A stretch of DNA of 64,000 bases from Mangrovicella endophytica (GCF_002893625.1 NZ_PKMZ01000010.1:1-64000), one strand, 5' to 3'; positions 17,646 through 26,310 are shown, numbered from the stretch's first letter. Translations and numbers: made by a program. Notes: generated by a model from the letters alone, not told the origin.

Positions 17646-18638
17646 CTAAGCCGGCGCGCCGACGCCGCGCCAGTCGGCGCGTCGGCGTTCCGACATCCAG
17701 AGGATACCGCGCTGCAAGGCGATGAAGGCGAAGAGCAGGAGGCCGATGACGATCTTGGTCCACCAGCTCGACAGCGTTCCGTCGAAGACGATGTAGGTCT
17801 GGATCAGGCCCTGGATCAGGATGCCGAGGAAGGTGCCGGCGACGAAGCCGGAGCCGCCGGTGAGCAGCGTGCCGCCGATGACCACCGCGGCGATCGCATC
17901 GAGCTCGACGCCGACTGCTGCCAGCGAGTAGCCGGCGGAGGTGTAGAGCGAGAAGACAATTCCGGAGAGACCGGCGAGGAAGCCGGACAGGGCATAGATG
18001 CCGATCGTTGTACGGGCGACGGGCACGCCCATCAGCTCCGCCGACTGCATGTTGCCGCCGAGCGCATAGACATTGGTCCCGAATCGGGTGCGCTGCGCCA
18101 CCAGGGCGCCGCCGATGAAGACGGCGAGCATCACCATGCCGACGAAGGTCAGGCGGCCGCCGCCGGGCAGGCGGAAGTAAAGGCTCTGCAGCTCGTTGTA
18201 GAAAGGGTGGCTGACCGGAACGGACTGCGTGGAGATCAGGAAGGCCATGCCGCGGGCGAAGAACATGCCGGCGAGCGTGACGATGAAGGCCGGCATCTTG
18301 AGATAATGGATGATCGCGCCCATCACGCCGCCGAAGACGGTTGCGATCAGCAGGGCGAGGACGAAGGCGACGATCGGATGGAGACCGAGCGTGTCCATCG
18401 AAACCGCCAGGAAGATGCCGGTGAAGGCGATCACCGAGCCGATCGACAGATCGATCCCGCCGGACAGGATGACGAAGGTCATGCCGACGGCGGCGATGCC
18501 GAGGAAGGCGTTGTCGGTCAGGAGATTGCCGATGACCCTCGTGGACAGCATGTTGGGGAACTGCAGCACGCAGGCGACATAGGCTGCGACGAAGATCGCC
18601 AGCGTCGTCAGAACGGGCAGATATTTCGACCGGATCAT
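17646..18638 (-). CDS. yjfF: Sugar ABC transporter permease YjfF
   Basis: 330 residues, eight to ten membrane spans, ribose-type (BPD_transp_2) permease. Marks of the family are FVILSGGIDLSIGSVIAFTG (~58-77) and VGVELDAIAAVVIGGTLLTGG (~240-260), which includes the EAA-like loop. The start overlaps the ytfT stop by four bases (ATGA). Gene order binding protein-ATPase-permease-permease equals E. coli ytfQRT-yjfF, a galactofuranose importer. The substrate here is inferred by that order only. Confidence 0.88.
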   Translation of the reverse strand: MIRSKYLPVLTTLAIFVAAYVACVLQFPNMLSTRVIGNLLTDNAFLGIAAVGMTFVILSGGIDLSIGSVIAFTGIFLAVSMDTLGLHPIVAFVLALLIATVFGGVMGAIIHYLKMPAFIVTLAGMFFARGMAFLISTQSVPVSHPFYNELQSLYFRLPGGGRLTFVGMVMLAVFIGGALVAQRTRFGTNVYALGGNMQSAELMGVPVARTTIGIYALSGFLAGLSGIVFSLYTSAGYSLAAVGVELDAIAAVVIGGTLLTGGSGFVAGTFLGILIQGLIQTYIVFDGTLSSWWTKIVIGLLLFAFIALQRGILWMSERRRADWRGVGAPA

Positions 18639-19663
18639 CGGGCGACGCGCTCCACCTGACGGGGCTCTCTGCGGCGTTCCGGCCGCACGAAGGTCCAGAG
18701 GCTGCGGCTCGCCGGCGACTGCACGACGAGGATCACGACGATGATCGCGGCCTTGATGATGAGATTGAACTCCGGCGGGAAGCCCGACAGCAGGATACCA
18801 GTGTTGACCGACTGGATGATCATCGCGCCGATCAGCGAGCCGATGATCGAGAAGCGACCGCCGAGCAGGGAGGTGCCGCCGATGACGACGGCAAGGATGG
18901 CGTCCAGCTCCAGCCAGAGGCCGGCATTGTTGGCATCGGCGCCCTTGATGTCGGCCGCGGCGATGATGCCGGCCACGGCCGCGCAGAGGCCCGAGGTCGC
19001 ATAGACCGCGAGGAGCAGGCTGCGACTGTCGACGCCGGCGAGCGAGGAGGCGCGCCGGTTGACGCCGACAGCCTCGATCAGGAGGCCCAGCGCGGTCGAG
19101 CGCACCAGCAGCGCGACGACGATGCCGAGGGCGACCCAGATCAGCACCGGCATCGGCAGGCCGAGCGCGGCGCCGCTGCCGATGAAGATGAAGCTCGCAT
19201 CGTTGAAGGTGAGGATGACGCCTTCGGTGACGAGCTGGGCGATGCCGCGGCCGGCCACCATCAGGATCAGCGTGGCGATGATCGGCTGGATGTCGAGCAG
19301 CGCGACGAGAGCGCCGTTCCATAGACCGCAAATGAGGCCGATGCCGATCGTTGCGGCGAGGGTTGCCGGCAGAGAATAGCCCCCGGCGATCAAGGAGGCG
19401 CCGACGGCGCCGCAGATCGCCATCACCGCGCCGACGGAGAGATCGATGCCGCGCGTCGCGATCACCAGCGTCATGCCGATCGACAGGATCGCCACCGGCG
19501 CGCCGCGGTTCAGAACGTCGATGAGGCTGCCATAGAGGCGCCCGTTCTGGAACTGTATGTCGAAGAAGCCGCGCGAGACGGCGGCGTTCAGCGCCAGGAT
19601 CACCGCGAGAGCGATCAGCTGCGGCGCGAGGCGCTTCAGCGCATCGACGAGACGGGCGCTCAT
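18635..19663 (-). CDS. ytfT: Sugar ABC transporter permease YtfT
   Basis: 342 residues, ribose-type permease with LVIATRGIDLSVGAVMAICG (~65-84) and AILAVVIGGTSLLGGRFSIIG (~266-286) motifs. It overlaps both neighbours by four bases, the ATPase upstream and YjfF downstream, so the three cytoplasmic-membrane subunits are translationally coupled. It forms the translocation pore with YjfF. Confidence 0.88.
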   Translation of the reverse strand: MSARLVDALKRLAPQLIALAVILALNAAVSRGFFDIQFQNGRLYGSLIDVLNRGAPVAILSIGMTLVIATRGIDLSVGAVMAICGAVGASLIAGGYSLPATLAATIGIGLICGLWNGALVALLDIQPIIATLILMVAGRGIAQLVTEGVILTFNDASFIFIGSGAALGLPMPVLIWVALGIVVALLVRSTALGLLIEAVGVNRRASSLAGVDSRSLLLAVYATSGLCAAVAGIIAAADIKGADANNAGLWLELDAILAVVIGGTSLLGGRFSIIGSLIGAMIIQSVNTGILLSGFPPEFNLIIKAAIIVVILVVQSPASRSLWTFVRPERRREPRQVERVAR

Positions 19664-21192
19664 GCGGCCTCCACACTTGCCGTGCCGTGGGCCGCGGCGA
19701 TGGCATTGAGGATCCCATCCGGCGTCACGTCCTCGCCGGTCAGCTCGGCGACATGGACACGATCGCTGAGGACGGCGACGCGAGAGGCATAGACGACGAG
19801 CTCCTCCAATTCGGACGAGATCACCACCAGCGACATGCCGTCCTGGCGCAGCGTCTCGATCAGGCGGATGATCTCGGCATGGGCGCCCACATCGATGCCG
19901 CGCGTCGGCTCGTCGAGAATGAGGAGTTTGGGGTCGGTCGCCAGCCAGCGGGCGAGCAGAGCCTTCTGCTGGTTACCGCCGGACAGGAACTTGATCGGCG
20001 TCTCGCGGCTGGCGGTGCGGATGTCGAGCGCCTTGATGTAACGGTCGGCGAGTTCCACCTGCTCGCGCCGCGAAAGGGGTTTCGCCCAGCCGCGCCGCGC
20101 CTGGAGAGCGAGAGCGATGTTCTCGCGCACAGACAGATCGTCGACGATGCCGTCGACCTTGCGGTCCTCGGGGCAGAAGCCGAAGCCGGCGGCGATCGCC
20201 GCCCGCGGCGAGGTCAGCGCGGCGGGCTTGCCGTCGATCTCGGCTGTACCGCTGTCGGCGGGCTCGATGCCGAACAGAAGCTCCGCCGTCTCGGTGCGGC
20301 CGGAGCCGAGGAGGCCGGCGATGCCCACCACCTCGCCACGGCCGACCGAAAGGTCAAAGGGCGCGATGCGGCCGCGCCGGCCATAGCCGGTGAAGCGGAA
20401 GGCTGCGTCTGCCGAAGCGTCCGGCTCGGCGGCGGTGCCCGCCCGGCGCTCCTCCTCGGCCAGCTCGCGGCCGAGCATCAGCGAGATGACGGTGCGCCGG
20501 GTCAGCCCCGCGACGGGGCGGCTGTCGATGAGGCGGCCGTTGCGCAGCACCGTCACCGTATCCGCGACGCGGAATACCTGATCGAGGAAATGGGTGATGA
20601 AGACGATGCCGAGGCCGCGGCTCTTCAGCTTGCGGATTACGTCGAACAGCATCTCGACCTCGGCGGTGTCGAGGCTGGCGGTCGGCTCGTCGAGCACGAG
20701 GACCTTGCCGGAGAGATCGACGGCTCGCGCAATGGCGATGATCTGGCGGATGGCGACGGAGAAGCTGCCGAGCGGCGCGGCGACGTCGATCGAGAGGCCG
20801 TAGTCGGCGAGGAGTTCGCGCGAGCGCCGGTGCATCTCGCCCGTGCGCACCAGGCCGAAGCGCCGCGGCTGGCGGCCGAGGAAGAGGTTCTCGGCGACCG
20901 ACAGGTTCGGCAGAAGGTTGACCTCCTGATAGACGGTGCCGATGCCGAGCGCCTGCGCATGCTTGACGTCACGCGGGTCGATGGCCTCGCCGTCGAGCAG
21001 GATGTCGCCTGCGTCACGCCGGTAGGCACCGGTGATGATCTTGATCAGCGTCGACTTGCCGGCGCCGTTCTCGCCGAGCAGCGCATGGACCTCGCCGGCG
21101 CGGATGGTCAGGTCGACCCGATCGAGCGCTCTGACGCCGAGGAATGACTTCTCGATCCCGCGCGCCTGCAGGACCGGGCTGGACTGGAGCAT
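19660..21192 (-). CDS. ytfR: Sugar ABC transporter ATPase YtfR (double NBD)
   Basis: 510 residues with two RbsA/MglA-type nucleotide-binding domains. Domain 1 has Walker A GENGAGKST (~40-48), the Q-loop YQEVNLLPNLSV and Walker B VLVLDEPTASLD. Domain 2 has the usual degenerate P-loop GLLGSGRTE but an intact signature LSGGNQQK and Walker B LLILDEPTRGID. ATG 21192 was chosen because the family begins MLQ...VLQARGIEKSF; 26 extra residues from an upstream in-frame start look non-coding. Confidence 0.88.
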   Translation of the reverse strand: MLQSSPVLQARGIEKSFLGVRALDRVDLTIRAGEVHALLGENGAGKSTLIKIITGAYRRDAGDILLDGEAIDPRDVKHAQALGIGTVYQEVNLLPNLSVAENLFLGRQPRRFGLVRTGEMHRRSRELLADYGLSIDVAAPLGSFSVAIRQIIAIARAVDLSGKVLVLDEPTASLDTAEVEMLFDVIRKLKSRGLGIVFITHFLDQVFRVADTVTVLRNGRLIDSRPVAGLTRRTVISLMLGRELAEEERRAGTAAEPDASADAAFRFTGYGRRGRIAPFDLSVGRGEVVGIAGLLGSGRTETAELLFGIEPADSGTAEIDGKPAALTSPRAAIAAGFGFCPEDRKVDGIVDDLSVRENIALALQARRGWAKPLSRREQVELADRYIKALDIRTASRETPIKFLSGGNQQKALLARWLATDPKLLILDEPTRGIDVGAHAEIIRLIETLRQDGMSLVVISSELEELVVYASRVAVLSDRVHVAELTGEDVTPDGILNAIAAAHGTASVEAA

Positions 21193-21292
21193 GGGTTCAG
21201 GTTCCGAGCTGCCGTGCCGGGCGCCGCGGCCAAGAGGTCGCGGCGGTGCGGTCAAGGGTCGGCGCGGCATCGACCGCGCCGACCCTTGTCGA

Positions 21293-22255
21293 TCAGTAGC
21301 CGAGGCCCTTCTTCTCCTCGTAGACCTTCATCGGGTCGTCGCTCTGGGTGTAGAGCTTGGATTCCGTCTGGATCCACTTCTTCGGCTCGGTGCCGTCGGC
21401 CTTGAACTTCTCCAGCGCGTCGAAGGCCGGACCCGCCATGTTCGGCGTCAGCTCGACGGTCGCGTTGGCCTCGCCGTTCGCCATCGCCTGGAAGATGTCC
21501 GGCACGGCGTCGATCGACACGACCTTGATGTCGGTGCCCGGCTTCAGGCCGGCTTCCTTGATCGCCTGGATCGCGCCGACGGCCATGTCGTCATTGTGGG
21601 CATAGAGCGCGCAGATGTTCTTGCCGCCACCCTCGGCCTTGATGAAACTCTCCATCACCTCCTTGCCCTTGGTCCGGGTGAAGTCGCCGGTCTGCGAGCG
21701 GGTGATCTTGATGTTGTCGTGGCCGGCAAGCGCTTCCTCGAAGCCCTTCTTGCGGTTGATTGCCGGCGAGGAGCCCGTGGTGCCCTGCAGTTCGACGACG
21801 TTGCACTCCTTGTCGCCGACCTCCTTGACCAGCCAGTCGCCGGCCACCTTGCCCTCGTGCACCTGGTCGGACGTCACGGCGGTCAGATAGAGCGAGTCCG
21901 GCGCGTCGATCTGGCGGTCCAGGAGCACGACCGGGATTTCGGCCTCCTTGGCTTCCTGCAGCACCTGATCCCAGCCTGTGGCGACTACAGGCGCCAGCAG
22001 GATCGCGTCCACGCCCTGCGCGATGAAGGAGCGGATCGCCTTGATCTGGTTTTCCTGCTTCTGCTGGGCGTCGGCGAATTTGAGGTCGACGCCGCGCTTC
22101 TCGGCTTCCTGCTTGGTGACGCTGGTCTCGGCCGCGCGCCAGCCGGATTCCGAGCCGATCTGCGAGAAACCGACGGTCATGCCGGCAGCCATGGCCGACG
22201 TTGCAACGAGCGATGCGATGAGCGCTGCGCCGGCGCTCAGCTTCCAGTTCTTCAT
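21293..22255 (-). CDS. ytfQ: Sugar ABC transporter substrate-binding protein YtfQ
   Basis: 320 residues with a Sec signal (MKNWKLSAGAALIASLVATSAMA, cleaved near 23) and the type 1 sugar-binding fold (Peripla_BP_4). Features matching YtfQ include SQIGSESGWRAAE (~31-43), VVLLDRQIDAPD (~109-120), QGTTGSSPAINRKKGFEEAL (~157-176) and ALYAHNDDMAVGAIQAI (~216-232). The first gene of the operon, it has GGGAGGA upstream of the ATG. E. coli YtfQ binds galactofuranose; related sugars are possible. Confidence 0.9.
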   Translation of the reverse strand: MKNWKLSAGAALIASLVATSAMAAGMTVGFSQIGSESGWRAAETSVTKQEAEKRGVDLKFADAQQKQENQIKAIRSFIAQGVDAILLAPVVATGWDQVLQEAKEAEIPVVLLDRQIDAPDSLYLTAVTSDQVHEGKVAGDWLVKEVGDKECNVVELQGTTGSSPAINRKKGFEEALAGHDNIKITRSQTGDFTRTKGKEVMESFIKAEGGGKNICALYAHNDDMAVGAIQAIKEAGLKPGTDIKVVSIDAVPDIFQAMANGEANATVELTPNMAGPAFDALEKFKADGTEPKKWIQTESKLYTQSDDPMKVYEEKKGLGY

Positions 22256-22305
22256 GCCAATCCTCCCTGGCGAAACCGATCCTCCCCGACCGGCATGGTC
22301 AACGA

Positions 22306-22318
22306 TAATATCATATTA
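22306..22318 (-). promoter_or_regulatory. 13-bp perfect AT-rich palindrome upstream of ytfQ (candidate GntR operator)
   Basis: TAATAT-G-ATATTA lies about 50 bp upstream of the ytfQ start in otherwise GC-rich DNA. It overlaps sequences resembling a -10 element on the minus strand. With a GntR/FCD regulator as the last gene of the operon, autoregulation through this site is the simplest reading. The rest of 22256-22589 holds the divergent promoter area and no gene. Confidence 0.5.
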
Positions 22319-22589
22319 CTTTTGCTGTCCATGCCCTCCTTGTCGCACCCGGATCGTCTGCAGACGATTTTCTGGGCTGCAACCTGGAATTTCGCCAACG
22401 CGCGGGGATGATCGTGCAAGGCTGATGATCTACCCACGCAGCAGCAGGGTTCTCCGCCGCTTCCGGTAGAATAGTGTGATGCGGCAGACGTGGTGAGATA
22501 CCTCGTCCTTGTTCATCTATAAACGATGTCACGCGCCTGAGTTGCTGCAAACGTCATTTCATTAGCATTTCGCAAACCTGTTTTGACCG

Positions 22590-23789
22590 ATGATGATGAG
22601 ATCACAGAACAGGTCGGCTCTGCGCCACTCAACCGCCATGACCTATCAACCCGCCATCGCGATCGCGCTGCTGCATGGTCTCGGCATCATGGCGCTGGTT
22701 GCTGTCTGCTATGGTTGCGTCGAACGCCTGCCGCTCCACCTGGTGCCGAAGCGGCTGCTGGAGGGTCTGATCTTCGGGGGCGGCGCCGTGGCCGCGATGC
22801 TCTCCCCGGCCCTTCTCTGGGAGGGCGTCATCATCGATGCACGGTCGGTGATCGTCGGCATGGCCGGTGCTTTCGCCGGGCCGGCGGTCACGTTGATCGC
22901 GGGGCTTCTGGCCTCTGCCTACCGCCTGTGGCTCGGCGGCGCCGGCGCGCCGGTCGGGGTTTCCGGCATCGTCTTCGCGGCCGTTGTCGGGCTGTGGTGG
23001 GGACGCGGCAAGCGACGGGGCCAGGATGCGAGCGTTCTCGATCTCGCGCTCCTCGGAGCGTTCGTCTCGCTGCATATGGTGACCTTCCTGTTTCTGCCGA
23101 TCTTCCCTCGAACGGGCGCAGCGACGCAGATCTGGCTGACGGTCATGATCTCCTATGTCGCGGCCTCAATCGTCATGGGCTCCATGATGCGGCGCGAGCG
23201 GATGATGCTGCTGCGCGAGCGTGGCCTGCGGCATGACGCGTTGACCGACGTCCTGACCGGCCTTGCCAACCGCCGCGCCTTCGAGGAGACGCTGAGCCAG
23301 AAGCTGTCGCTGCTGCAGACGACGCAGGAGGCCGCCATCTCGCTGCTCCTGATCGACATCGACCACTTCAAGAACGTCAACGATCGCTTCGGCCACGATA
23401 CAGGCGACGAAGCGTTGAAGACGGTGGCGCGCGTGCTGCGCGCCTGCGTGCGCGACGGCGACCTGGTCGCCCGCCACGGCGGCGAAGAGTTTGCAGTGCT
23501 TCTGCCGCTGACCTCGCAGCAAGCTGCCACCAAGGTCGCGGAGCGGATCCGGATGGAGATCGAAGCGACGCCGTTCGACCATCTTGACACCGCTTTCGGA
23601 CTGACGGTCAGCATCGGTCTGGCCTCCTCCGAGCAGCACGGAACCGATGCGCTGGGCTTGCGAACCATGGCCGATGCGGCGCTCTATGCGGCCAAGCGTG
23701 CCGGTCGCAACCGGGTGGTCGGCCCCGTGCCGCAGGTCAAGGGCGGGCCGGACGAGAGCGTCGCCTTCGACTTGGCTCCGGCGGAGTGA
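22590..23789 (+). CDS. Membrane diguanylate cyclase with LytS-like 5TM sensor
   Basis: 399 residues. The N-terminal ~190 residues hold five or six membrane helices of the 5TM-5TMR_LYT type (FGGGAVAAMLSP, GMAGAFAGPAVTLIAGLLASAYRLWLGGAGAPVGVSGIVFAA by position ~70-145). The C-terminal GGDEF domain (~215-380) has DVLTGLANRRAFEE, the substrate site LLLIDIDHFKNVNDRFGHDTGD and active motif GGEEF. It should make c-di-GMP. The RxxD product-inhibition site before the motif is VLRACVRDGD, i.e. R-x-x-D is present. No strong ribosome site; ATG 22638 is an alternative start that begins just before the first helix. Confidence 0.85.
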   Translation: MMMRSQNRSALRHSTAMTYQPAIAIALLHGLGIMALVAVCYGCVERLPLHLVPKRLLEGLIFGGGAVAAMLSPALLWEGVIIDARSVIVGMAGAFAGPAVTLIAGLLASAYRLWLGGAGAPVGVSGIVFAAVVGLWWGRGKRRGQDASVLDLALLGAFVSLHMVTFLFLPIFPRTGAATQIWLTVMISYVAASIVMGSMMRRERMMLLRERGLRHDALTDVLTGLANRRAFEETLSQKLSLLQTTQEAAISLLLIDIDHFKNVNDRFGHDTGDEALKTVARVLRACVRDGDLVARHGGEEFAVLLPLTSQQAATKVAERIRMEIEATPFDHLDTAFGLTVSIGLASSEQHGTDALGLRTMADAALYAAKRAGRNRVVGPVPQVKGGPDESVAFDLAPAE

Positions 23790-23857
23790 TCGCCTGCCAT
23801 TGATGCGAAGGCCCGCGTGGACCATCTCTTCCGTTGGTTGAACAACGGAACTGATCG

Positions 23858-24343
23858 ATGCGAACTCTGCTGCCGGCGCTCTTTGGTGTAACCCTCCTCG
23901 CTGCTGTGGGCGTGGCCCGTGCCGAGCAGGTGGGAGAGGTCTCGACGGACTGGTTTGGCAACGACATCAAGGTCGAGGCGATCGCCGACCCGAAGGTGCA
24001 GGGCGTCACCTGCCACATCACCTATTTCGAGCGGGGGCTGATCGACCGATTCCAGCAGGGCAACTGGTTCGAAGACCCGTCCAATTCGTCGATCGCCTGC
24101 CGCCAGACGGGACCTATCACCGTCGGCGACATCGACCTCGACGAGGATGGCGAGGAGATCTTCTCGGCCCGCCGCTCGCTGATCTTCAAGGCGCTCGTGG
24201 TCAACCGCATCTACGACAAGGCCAACGACACGCTGATCTACCTCGCCCATTCGCGCGAGGTGCAGAAAGGCAGCGCTAAGATGTCGATCTCGACCGTGCC
24301 GCTGTTCGCGTCCAACCCGACCTGGAGCAAGGGAAAGCCTTAA
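23858..24343 (+). CDS. creA: CreA family protein
   Basis: 161 residues with a Sec signal peptide (MRTLLPALFGVTLLAAVGVARA, cleaved near 22). The mature protein matches CreA throughout: VSTDWFGNDIKVEAIADPKVQGVTCH, YFERGLIDRFQQGNWFEDPSNSSIACRQTGP and a C-terminal half with ARRSLIFKALVVNRIYDKANDTLIYL (by position ~105-130). Periplasmic, function unknown. Two Cys (residues ~51 and ~81 region) may pair. It stands alone, downstream of the GGDEF gene. Confidence 0.88.
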   Translation: MRTLLPALFGVTLLAAVGVARAEQVGEVSTDWFGNDIKVEAIADPKVQGVTCHITYFERGLIDRFQQGNWFEDPSNSSIACRQTGPITVGDIDLDEDGEEIFSARRSLIFKALVVNRIYDKANDTLIYLAHSREVQKGSAKMSISTVPLFASNPTWSKGKP

Positions 24344-24412
24344 GAGGCGTTCGCTGCACGCTGGGTCGGGCGGAGAGATGCCGGGCATCCTTCGATGACG
24401 CGCCGGGCGGTG

Positions 24413-24575
24413 CTGCCGAGGCGCCGTTGCCAATGAAGATGAAGGCTCCCGGCCGCCCGCTCCAGCATGTAGGAAAAGTCCTCCCCGCCCATCAGCGGCG
24501 CCGCCGCGGTGTTCACGGCGTCCTTGCCGGCGATTTCGGCGGCCATCTCCATGCAGAAGCTGGCCTGACCCGCAC
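24413..24575 (-). pseudogene. Decayed 3' fragment of an M20 amidohydrolase gene
   Basis: About 160 bp are roughly 90 percent identical (hand alignment) to bases ~27090-27245 inside the intact M20 gene, in the same orientation. The fragment still reads AAEIAGKDAVNTAAAPLMGGEDFSYMLER, then an extra C (in the run GCCCGC) shifts the frame. No start, zinc-ligand half or natural stop remains. Substitutions fall as between paralogues, so it is the relic of a second tandem M20 gene rather than a recent copy. The flanks (24344-24412, 24576-24713) hold nothing recognisable. Confidence 0.8.
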
Positions 24576-24713
24576 ATTAGCGAGATGCGCCTGCGATGGG
24601 CCGCTGCGGGGCGGTCCGCAACGGCCCAGCCGGTTCTCGGCAGCTAAGCGGCAGGCGAGGTGTTCATGATCGTCACCGGCGAGGCTCGCCAGCAGATGGC
24701 ATGCCTGTCGAAA

Positions 24714-25145
24714 TCACTGATTTAGTTGCGCATCCGACGTGGAACGTTCGATGACAGGCTTCTGTCCAGGCTCGTGAGACATGGTCTTCGTCCGGCTCGA
24801 AAGATCATCGCCGCTGACCTTGGTTTTGGTCTGCGACTTGGAGAACGTGCCGCCGCCCTGCGCCGAGGCGCGGGATTTCGCCTGAAGATTATTGGGGTTG
24901 GCGTTGATGCGCGTACGGCTGTCGACTTTGCCGTCGGTGGCCGCTGCGCTTCCTCCCGAGGCGATGGAGGCGCCGTAGCTGCCATCCTCGCCGGTTGATG
25001 CGCCGCCGGTGCCGACCGTGGAGGCGGATGTTCCCCCCGCCGAGGCGGTTCCGCCCGATCCGACGATTGCGGTATCCTGAGCGGAGGCCGTGATCGTGAG
25101 ACCCAGGACGAGGGTGGCGGCGAGCGTGGTGCTGCTCAGGGCCAT
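24714..25145 (-). CDS. Exported Gly/Ser/Thr-rich protein A
   Basis: 143 residues, unrecognised. ATG 25145 has AAGGAG seven bases upstream. A signal peptide (MALSSTTLAATLVLGLTITASAQ, cleaved near 23) is followed by a low-complexity segment with VGSGGTASAGGTSASTVGTGG (by position ~28-48), then a basic Lys/Arg/Gln/Asn-rich tail ending STSDAQLNQ. The SxxTVGTGG motif is shared with protein C two genes away. It starts four bases after the stop of protein B, so the two are co-translated. Secreted or periplasmic; function unknown. Confidence 0.65.
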   Translation of the reverse strand: MALSSTTLAATLVLGLTITASAQDTAIVGSGGTASAGGTSASTVGTGGASTGEDGSYGASIASGGSAAATDGKVDSRTRINANPNNLQAKSRASAQGGGTFSKSQTKTKVSGDDLSSRTKTMSHEPGQKPVIERSTSDAQLNQ

Positions 25146-25149
25146 GTGA

Positions 25150-25557
25150 CTACTCCTTCTCCATGATGACGGTGCAGCCGCCATGCGTGCTGGTGATGAC
25201 TGTCCGAGTTCCATCGGACGAGGATGCGGAGGCGCTCGATGCCGCGCCTGGCGATGTCGTGGTCGTCGTCTGCCCGTCGACGGTGTTGGACGTCGACACG
25301 CTGCCGTTCCCTGCGGTCACCGTCGACGAGGTTCCGCTCCCGACCGTCGTGCTGCCGGAGACGACGCCACTGCCCGCTGTCACCGAACTAGACGTCCGCC
25401 CCGAGTCGATCCGGGCCATGAGGCTCGGATTGCGCTCGAGGTCACTGCGCTTGACGATCTGACATCCGTTCGTCTCGGTACTGCTTGGCTGCGCCACAGC
25501 GGCGCCGGCGGCCGAGAACGCCGCGACTACGCACAAGGCGATCTGGACTTTACGCAA
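25150..25557 (-). CDS. Exported Ser/Thr-rich protein B
   Basis: 135 residues, unrecognised. It starts at a TTG with GGGAGGAGAGA immediately upstream. A signal peptide (MRKVQIALCVVAAFSAAGAAVAQ) precedes a folded-looking segment with one Cys (GCQIVKRSDLERNPSLMARID, ~32-52), a Ser/Thr/Gly-rich stretch with TVGSGTSSTVTAGNGSVSTS and a C-terminus with a second Cys (THGGCTVIMEKE). The two Cys could form a disulfide closing the chain. It is the middle gene of three similar ones. Confidence 0.65.
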   Translation of the reverse strand: MRKVQIALCVVAAFSAAGAAVAQPSSTETNGCQIVKRSDLERNPSLMARIDSGRTSSSVTAGSGVVSGSTTVGSGTSSTVTAGNGSVSTSNTVDGQTTTTTSPGAASSASASSSDGTRTVITSTHGGCTVIMEKE

Positions 25558-25579
25558 TCTCTCCTCCCGAAATCGGAAT

Positions 25580-25609
25580 GCGCGGCCGGTCCTGTGAGAC
25601 CGGCCGCGC
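25580..25609 (-). terminator. Strong 12-bp hairpin between protein C and protein B genes
   Basis: GCGCGGCCGGTC (25580-25591) is a perfect inverse of GACCGGCCGCGC (25598-25609) across a 6-base loop. On the minus strand it follows the stop of gene C by 30 bases. Only a weak T-rich stretch follows (ATTCCGATTTCG), so partial termination or mRNA 3'-end protection is more likely than a full stop. Confidence 0.6.
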
Positions 25610-25638
25610 GTTGCGCGATCAATCGGCGATCAGGCCGA

Positions 25639-26310
25639 TCAGCACTTGCCCTTCTTGGCTTGGCCCGGAGGGCAGCTCTTGTTCGACGTATCATCCTGAG
25701 CGGCTGCTGCAGCGGAGCCGGCGGTGCCAACCGAGGACGAGGACGTGCCGTCGCCCGCGGACGTGCCGCCGGTGCCGAGCGTGGAGGCCGAACCTGCGCC
25801 CGAGCCGCTGCCGGAGCCTGCCGCCGAGCCGCCGGTGCCGACCGAGGACGAGGACGTGCCGTCTCCCGCGGATGTGCCGCCGGTGCCGAGCGTGGAGGCC
25901 GAGCCTGCGCCCGAGCCGCTGCCGGAGTCAGCCGCCGAGCCGCCGGTGCCGACCGAGGACGAGGACGTGCCATCGCCTGCAGACGTGCCGCCGGTGCTGA
26001 GCGTCGAGGCCGAGCCTGCGCCCGAGCCGCTGCCGGAGCCCGCCGCCGAGCCGCCCGTGCCGACCGAGGACGAGGACGTGCCGTCGCCTGCAGACGTGCC
26101 GCCAGTGCCGAGGGTCGAGGCTGAACCCGCGCCGGAGCCGCTGCCGGAGTCAGCCGAGGAGCCGCCCGTGCCGACGGTGCTGGAAGAGGTCCCGTTCTCG
26201 ATGGTTGTGCCGCCCGTGCCGACCGTCGAACCTGACGATTGCGCGAAGCCGGTACCCACTACGGCGGTGGCGAAAATAGCCGCAAGGGCGGTCGTTTGAA
26301 GCAGTTTCAT
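25639..26310 (-). CDS. Exported Gly/Ser repeat protein C with 37-residue repeats
   Basis: 223 residues from ATG 26310 (GGGAGAG upstream). A signal peptide (MKLLQTTALAAIFATAVVGTGFAQ) is followed by four near-identical 37-residue repeats, each with TSAGDGTSSSSVGTGGSAAG then SGSGSGAGSASTLGTGG. The tail is DDTSNKSCPPGQAKKGKC, where two Cys flank a basic PGQAKKGK loop. The composition is extreme (Gly, Ser, Ala, Thr) and the repeats alternate D/G at one position. It has no known family. It could be an elastic or adhesive surface protein; that is a guess from composition. Confidence 0.7.
   Translation of the reverse strand: MKLLQTTALAAIFATAVVGTGFAQSSGSTVGTGGTTIENGTSSSTVGTGGSSADSGSGSGAGSASTLGTGGTSAGDGTSSSSVGTGGSAAGSGSGSGAGSASTLSTGGTSAGDGTSSSSVGTGGSAADSGSGSGAGSASTLGTGGTSAGDGTSSSSVGTGGSAAGSGSGSGAGSASTLGTGGTSAGDGTSSSSVGTAGSAAAAAQDDTSNKSCPPGQAKKGKC
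25720..26175 (-). repeat. Four tandem 111-bp repeats inside gene C
   Basis: The landmark CCGAGGACGAGGACG (plus strand) occurs at 25731, 25842 and 25953, and a matching copy starts at 26064: exactly 111 bp apart each time. Copies differ by a few silent and A/D-type substitutions. Period divisible by three keeps the reading frame. Confidence 0.92.

Noticed and set aside
17646-19718. 690-residue frame spanning ytfT and yjfF
   Set aside because: The N-terminal half is an out-of-frame Arg-rich shadow of ytfT; YjfF begins at 18638.
24340-24552. A short intact gene on the minus strand
   Set aside because: It is the shifted relic of an M20 gene, not an independent protein.
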